Of a stretch of DNA of 32,569 nt, positions 28,951 through 32,569 are shown one piece after another. The stretch spans positions 1 through 32,569 of the forward strand of contig DXGR01000069.1 of NCBI GenBank assembly GCA_019113825.1, given 5' to 3'. The notes under the pieces are model-generated. The model was not told where the DNA came from, made no database searches, and saw nothing but the letters and a program-made list of their open reading frames with translations. The position numbers were made by a program, and so were the translations under genes. How positions within the stretch are numbered: the stretch's first letter is position 1; the number at the start of each line of letters is the position of its first letter. This DNA comes from Candidatus Stackebrandtia excrementipullorum (lineage in GTDB: Bacteria; Actinomycetota; Actinomycetes; Mycobacteriales; Micromonosporaceae).

Positions 28951-30576
28951 TCACTCCCCGTCGCAGAGATACCTGCTGTAGGCGCACAGCGTCAGGAACG
29001 TCGGATACTCGTCCCCCATCGCGCAATCAACGAAGATGGTTCGGGCGTCGTCGAACCGGTCGCCGTCGAACCGGTCGAGTTTGGTGAACTCCTCGCCGAC
29101 GAACTCGTCGACGAGTTCGCGTGTCACGGTGCGGCCCTGATCGGTGGTGGAGGCGTTGCGGATCCACTGCCAAATCTGGGATCGCGAGATCTCGGCGGTC
29201 GCAGCGTCCTCCATGAGGTTGTTGATGGCGGCGGCTCCGTTGCCGCGCAGCCACGACTCGATGTAACGGATGCCGACCTCGATGTTGGCGCGGATACCGT
29301 CCTCTGTGATGCTTCCGGGCGTTGCCGCGATGTCGAGGAGGGCGGCCGCATCGGGCGTCACGTCCTCGCGCGTACGGTCGATCTGGTTCGGGCGATCGCC
29401 CAGGACGTCGTCGAAGATCTCCATCGCGACCGGGACGAGGTCCGGGTGCGCCACCCAGGTTCCATCGAAACCGTCGGCGGCTTCCCGGGTCTTGTCGGCT
29501 CGGACCTTCTCGAACGCGACGGCGTTGACGGCTTCGTCGCGACGGTTCGGAATGAACGCCGCCATTCCGCCGATCGCCGACGCCCCGCGCCGGTGACACG
29601 CCCGCACGAGTTGTTCGGTGTAGGCGCGCATGAACGGTGCGGTCATCGTGACCTCGTTGCGGTCGGGCAGGACGAACCGTGGTCCCCGGTCGCGGAAGTT
29701 TTTGATGACCGAGAAGATGTAGTCCCACCGGCCCGCGTTGAGTCCCGCGCTGTGGTCGCGCAGCTCGTACAGGATCTCCTCCATTTCGAACGCCGCGGTG
29801 ATCGTCTCGATCAGCACCGTCGCCCGAATGGTGCCCTGTGGAATACCGAGCGCTTCCTGGGCGAGAATGAACACGTCGTTCCACAGTCGCGCCTCGGCAT
29901 ACGACTCGAGCTTCGGCAGGTAGAAGTACGGTCCCCTGCCCAACTCGATGAGGCGTTTGGCGTTGTGGAAGAAGTAAAGCCCGAAGTCGACCAGGCCACC
30001 GCCCAACGGGACCCCGTCGACACGCAGATGCCGTTCGGCCAGGTGCCATCCTCGCGGTCGCACGATGATCGTCGGTAGGTCTGTCAGCGACTCACCGGTG
30101 AGGCTGTACCGTTTGCCGTTGTCTCCGGTGAAGTCGATGCGCCGGTTGATCGCGTCGGACAGGTTCAGCTGGGCGTTGACGACGTTGCTCCAGCTGGGCG
30201 TGGAGGAGTCCTCCATGTCGGCCAGCCAACACTTGGCGCCGGAGTTCAACGCGTTGATCGTCATCTTCTTCTCGCAGGGGCCGGTGATCTCGACCCTGCG
30301 GTCCTCCAGGCCCGGCGCCGGCGGCGCGACCCGCCAGGTGTCGTCGCTGCGGATGTCCGCCGTTTCCGGCGGGAACGTCGGGTCGGCGCCGTTTCCGATG
30401 CGTATGCGCTGCTGCTGTCGCACCTGCAGCAGCTCCTGACGCCGCCCGACGAACGCGTGGTGAAGTTTGCCGAGAAACTCCAGCGCGTCCGGTGTCAGGA
30501 CCTCCTCCTGCCTCGGAACGACCGGTCCCGAGACGGTGACTTCACGCGTGGTTCTAGCTGCATCCATCATGGTCAT
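28951..30576 (-). CDS. aceB: Malate synthase A
   Basis: This 541-residue enzyme has the usual length for malate synthase A. It condenses glyoxylate and acetyl-CoA to malate in the second step of the glyoxylate shunt. Visible signatures are [17 protein letters not shown] with [13 protein letters not shown] (about 98-127), VRPRGWHL (about 172-179), and the family signature region around [20 protein letters not shown] followed by [12 protein letters not shown]. The ATG at 30576 has GAGGAG at 6-7 nt; ATG 30570 is also possible. It lies 15 nt downstream of aceA and shares its promoter. Confidence 0.97.
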   Translation of the reverse strand: MTMMDAARTTREVTVSGPVVPRQEEVLTPDALEFLGKLHHAFVGRRQELLQVRQQQRIRIGNGADPTFPPETADIRSDDTWRVAPPAPGLEDRRVEITGPCEKKMTINALNSGAKCWLADMEDSSTPSWSNVVNAQLNLSDAINRRIDFTGDNGKRYSLTGESLTDLPTIIVRPRGWHLAERHLRVDGVPLGGGLVDFGLYFFHNAKRLIELGRGPYFYLPKLESYAEARLWNDVFILAQEALGIPQGTIRATVLIETITAAFEMEEILYELRDHSAGLNAGRWDYIFSVIKNFRDRGPRFVLPDRNEVTMTAPFMRAYTEQLVRACHRRGASAIGGMAAFIPNRRDEAVNAVAFEKVRADKTREAADGFDGTWVAHPDLVPVAMEIFDDVLGDRPNQIDRTREDVTPDAAALLDIAATPGSITEDGIRANIEVGIRYIESWLRGNGAAAINNLMEDAATAEISRSQIWQWIRNASTTDQGRTVTRELVDEFVGEEFTKLDRFDGDRFDDARTIFVDCAMGDEYPTFLTLCAYSRYLCDGE

Positions 30577-30591
30577 GGCGATCTCCTCGGG

Positions 30592-31893
30592 TCAGTGGAA
30601 CTGGCCGGATTCGGTGGAACCCACCAGCGCCAACGTTGATCCCGACGGGTTGAGCGCGGTGGTGATTTCGTCGAAGTAGCCGGTGCCGACTTCTCGCTGG
30701 TGCCTCGTCGCGGTGTATCCACGATCCTCGGCATCGAACTCGCGTTCCTGCAGGTCCACGTAGGCGGTCATCCCGTCCCGAGCGTAGTGGTAGGCGAGGT
30801 CGAACATCGAGTAGTTGAGCGAGTGGAAGCCCGCCAACGTGATGAACTGGAACGTGTAACCCATCGCCCCCAGTTCGTTTTGGAACTTCGCGATCGTGTC
30901 GTCGTCGAGGTGTCGCCTCCAGTTGAACGACGGCGAACAGTTGTAGGCCAGCATCTGGTCCGGGTACTCGGCCTTGACGGCTTCGGCGAACTGTTTGGCG
31001 ACGGCCAGGTCGGGTGTGCTGGTCTCCATCCACAGCAGATCGGAGTACGGCGCGTAGGACTTCGCCCTCGCGATGCACGCCTCCAACCCGTTGGTGACCC
31101 GGTAATAGCCTTCGGCGGTGCGTTCCCCGGTCAGGAACCGGTGATCGCGTTCGTCGACGTCGGAGGTGATGAGGGTCGCCGCTTCGGCGTCGGTCCGAGC
31201 GACGATGATCGTCGGTGTCCCGGCGACGTCGGCGGCCAACCTCGCCGCGTTGAGGGTGCGGATGTGCTGTGACGTCGGGATGAGGACCTTGCCGCCCAGG
31301 TGACCGCACTTCTTTTCGGAGGCCAACTGGTCTTCCCAGTGGACGCCGGCGGCACCCGCGGTGATCATCGCCTTCATGAGTTCGTAGGCGTTGAGCGGAC
31401 CACCGAATCCGGCTTCCGCGTCGGCGACGATCGGAACCAGCCAGTCCTCGACCGACTCCAGGCCTTCGGCGAACTCGATCTGATCGGCTCGCAGAAGCGC
31501 GTTGTTGATGCGTCGGACCACCTGCGGCACCGAGTTGACCGGGTACAGCGACTGGTCGGGGTAGGTCTGGCCTGCCATGTTGGCGTCGGCGGCGACCTGC
31601 CAACCGGACAGGTAGATGGCGCGCAGACCGGCGCGGACCTGCTGCACCGCCTGGTTTCCGGTCAGGGCGCCGAGAGCGTTCGTGTAACCGCCCGTGTCGG
31701 CTTCGGTGATCAGCTGTTTCCACAGCTTTTCGGCCCCGCGGCGGGCCAGTGTGTGTTCCTCTTGGACGCGGCCGGCCAGCTTGACAACGTCGTCAGCGCT
31801 GTAGTCGCGGCTGGTGTTCCGCCACCTCGGGTCGGTGCCCCATTCGGTGTGCAGACGGTCGGTGAGGCTCTGCTTGCTGTGCGAAGCGGACAT
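30592..31893 (-). CDS. aceA: Isocitrate lyase
   Basis: This 433-residue enzyme splits isocitrate into glyoxylate and succinate, the first step of the glyoxylate shunt, allowing growth on acetate or fatty acids. The catalytic signature KKCGH is at residues 194-198, and [11 protein letters not shown] (155-165) supplies the Mg-binding Asp. [24 protein letters not shown] is also typical. ATG 31893 was chosen for the AGGAGG 6 nt upstream; the frame extends 11 codons further without such a site. It is the first gene of the aceA-aceB operon and is divergent from a RamB-like regulator gene. Confidence 0.97.
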   Translation of the reverse strand: MSASHSKQSLTDRLHTEWGTDPRWRNTSRDYSADDVVKLAGRVQEEHTLARRGAEKLWKQLITEADTGGYTNALGALTGNQAVQQVRAGLRAIYLSGWQVAADANMAGQTYPDQSLYPVNSVPQVVRRINNALLRADQIEFAEGLESVEDWLVPIVADAEAGFGGPLNAYELMKAMITAGAAGVHWEDQLASEKKCGHLGGKVLIPTSQHIRTLNAARLAADVAGTPTIIVARTDAEAATLITSDVDERDHRFLTGERTAEGYYRVTNGLEACIARAKSYAPYSDLLWMETSTPDLAVAKQFAEAVKAEYPDQMLAYNCSPSFNWRRHLDDDTIAKFQNELGAMGYTFQFITLAGFHSLNYSMFDLAYHYARDGMTAYVDLQEREFDAEDRGYTATRHQREVGTGYFDEITTALNPSGSTLALVGSTESGQFH

Positions 31894-32029
31894 CGTGTCC
31901 TCCTGGTTATGGCCGATGTGCCTCATCGGTCGCGGCTAGTACTTGCTGGTACCAGAATTTTCCATTCGGCCCTCACCCGCCAGACGTTTCAACGAGAAAG
32001 ATTGTCACTTCTTCGCTAATAATGAAAAA
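31894..32029. promoter_or_regulatory. Divergent promoter region between aceA and the RamB-like gene
   Basis: This 136-nt AT-richer region contains a perfect palindrome CTGGTACCAG (31946-31955), a minus-strand -10-like TACTAG near 31940, and ATTGTCACTTCTTCGC (32001-32016). Nearly the same 16 bases recur at 32278-32293 inside the regulator gene. RamB proteins bind promoters of aceA, aceB and their own genes, so operators are expected here, but the exact site cannot be fixed. Confidence 0.45.
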
Positions 32030-32569
32030 ATGCCAAACAATCCGGCGCGCAAAGAGGCCACTACCCACCGCAACGATACGGCCGATCACGTGCCGTGGAG
32101 CGCAGAACCGGACAACGACGCCCACGACGCCGATGCGACGCTCGACCTCATCAGTCTGGGTAAACGCATCCGGCACCTTCGGAAACAACGCCACCTCACT
32201 CTCGACGCGCTCGGCGAGGCCGCAGGCACCGCCGCCTCTCAGCTGTCGCTGATCGAGAACGGCAAACGCGAGCCAAAATTGTCGCTTCTTCGCGCTTTGG
32301 CCAGAGAGTTGGGCGTTTCCTCCGACGAGCTTCTCGGCACCGAGCCGCCCAATCGACGCGTCGCCCTCGAGATCGAACTGGAACGGGCGCAACGCAGTTC
32401 TGCGTACGAATCTCTGGGGCTACCGGCCGTTCGCATCTCGTCGCGGATGCCCACCGAGGTACTTGAAACGCTGGTCGGACTGCACCGCGAGGTGCAGCGA
32501 CAAACCAATCTGAACGCCGCGACCCCCGAGGAGGCGCGCCGCGCCAACACGCAGCTGCGGCGGCGCATG
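32030..32569 (+). CDS. RamB-like XRE-family regulator (3' end outside window)
   Basis: An unbroken frame of 180 codons from ATG 32030 reaches the window end. After a variable Asp/His-rich N-terminus of about 45 residues comes an XRE helix-turn-helix (about 48-103): LGKRIRHLRKQRHLTLDALGE, then AAGTAASQLSLIENGKREPK, then LSLLRALARELGVSSDELLG. The following segment (about 105-180: NRRVALEIELERAQRSSAYESLG, then ISSRMPTEVLETLVGLHREV) matches RamB/short-chain-acyl regulators as recalled. RamB controls acetate and glyoxylate genes in corynebacteria and mycobacteria, and the position divergent from aceA supports this. The C-terminal sensing domain is not visible. Confidence 0.85.
   Translation, partial: MPNNPARKEATTHRNDTADHVPWSAEPDNDAHDADATLDLISLGKRIRHLRKQRHLTLDALGEAAGTAASQLSLIENGKREPKLSLLRALARELGVSSDELLGTEPPNRRVALEIELERAQRSSAYESLGLPAVRISSRMPTEVLETLVGLHREVQRQTNLNAATPEEARRANTQLRRRM

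Noticed and set aside
1-32569. CRISPR arrays, tRNA or rRNA genes
   Set aside because: No regularly spaced repeats and no cloverleaf or rRNA-like segments were found on reading both strands.

Overview
This is high-GC actinomycete DNA: dense GC-rich codons, many GTG starts, ATGA/GTGA stop-start overlaps, near-leaderless starts, and actinobacterial families (XRE-DUF5753/DUF397 pair, ECF42-type sigma factor with a DGPF protein, glyoxylate genes beside a RamB-like regulator). A filamentous actinomycete of the Glycomycetales/Micromonosporales type is plausible, but the genus cannot be fixed from the sequence alone. All names are from motif reading; no database search was run.

Layout. (1) 1-4390 is the end of a mobile element: the helicase half of a TraA-like relaxase, a small helix-turn-helix protein, a cmtR-cadD cadmium module and an IS30-family transposase. 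A perfect 37-nt palindrome lies near the point where chromosomal-looking genes resume. (2) 4541-10189 holds a membrane protein of uncertain 3' end, a flavin monooxygenase / MarR / flavin reductase set around a short divergent promoter, a two-TM protein, and a DGPF (YCII) gene plus ECF42-type sigma factor with a matching promoter motif. (3) 10243-15619 is accessory: three small unknown genes, a 667-nt hairpin-rich spacer, an XRE-DUF5753/DUF397 pair, then four broken genes in a row, including pieces of a cation transporter and an Abi_2-type abortive infection protein. (4) 16122-19092 holds a DUF5996 protein, a methyltransferase and an MFS transporter.

(5) 19473-24111 is the most interesting block. 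It is a compact operon whose products read as a divergent Hsp70 machine: a membrane-anchored J-like protein without HPD, a short GrpE-head-like protein, and an Hsp70 with an extra beta-rich domain and a non-canonical linker. A YtrA-type GntR regulator follows. (6) 24735-28406 is a secreted small protein, a lipoprotein, a membrane-fusion protein with a peptidoglycan-binding domain, and a MacB-like ATPase and permease. Together these look like a peptide export or resistance locus, with operator-like palindromes in front. (7) 28410-32569 contains a DUF6508 protein, then the aceA-aceB glyoxylate shunt operon with a strong hairpin after it, and a divergent RamB-like regulator that runs off the window end.
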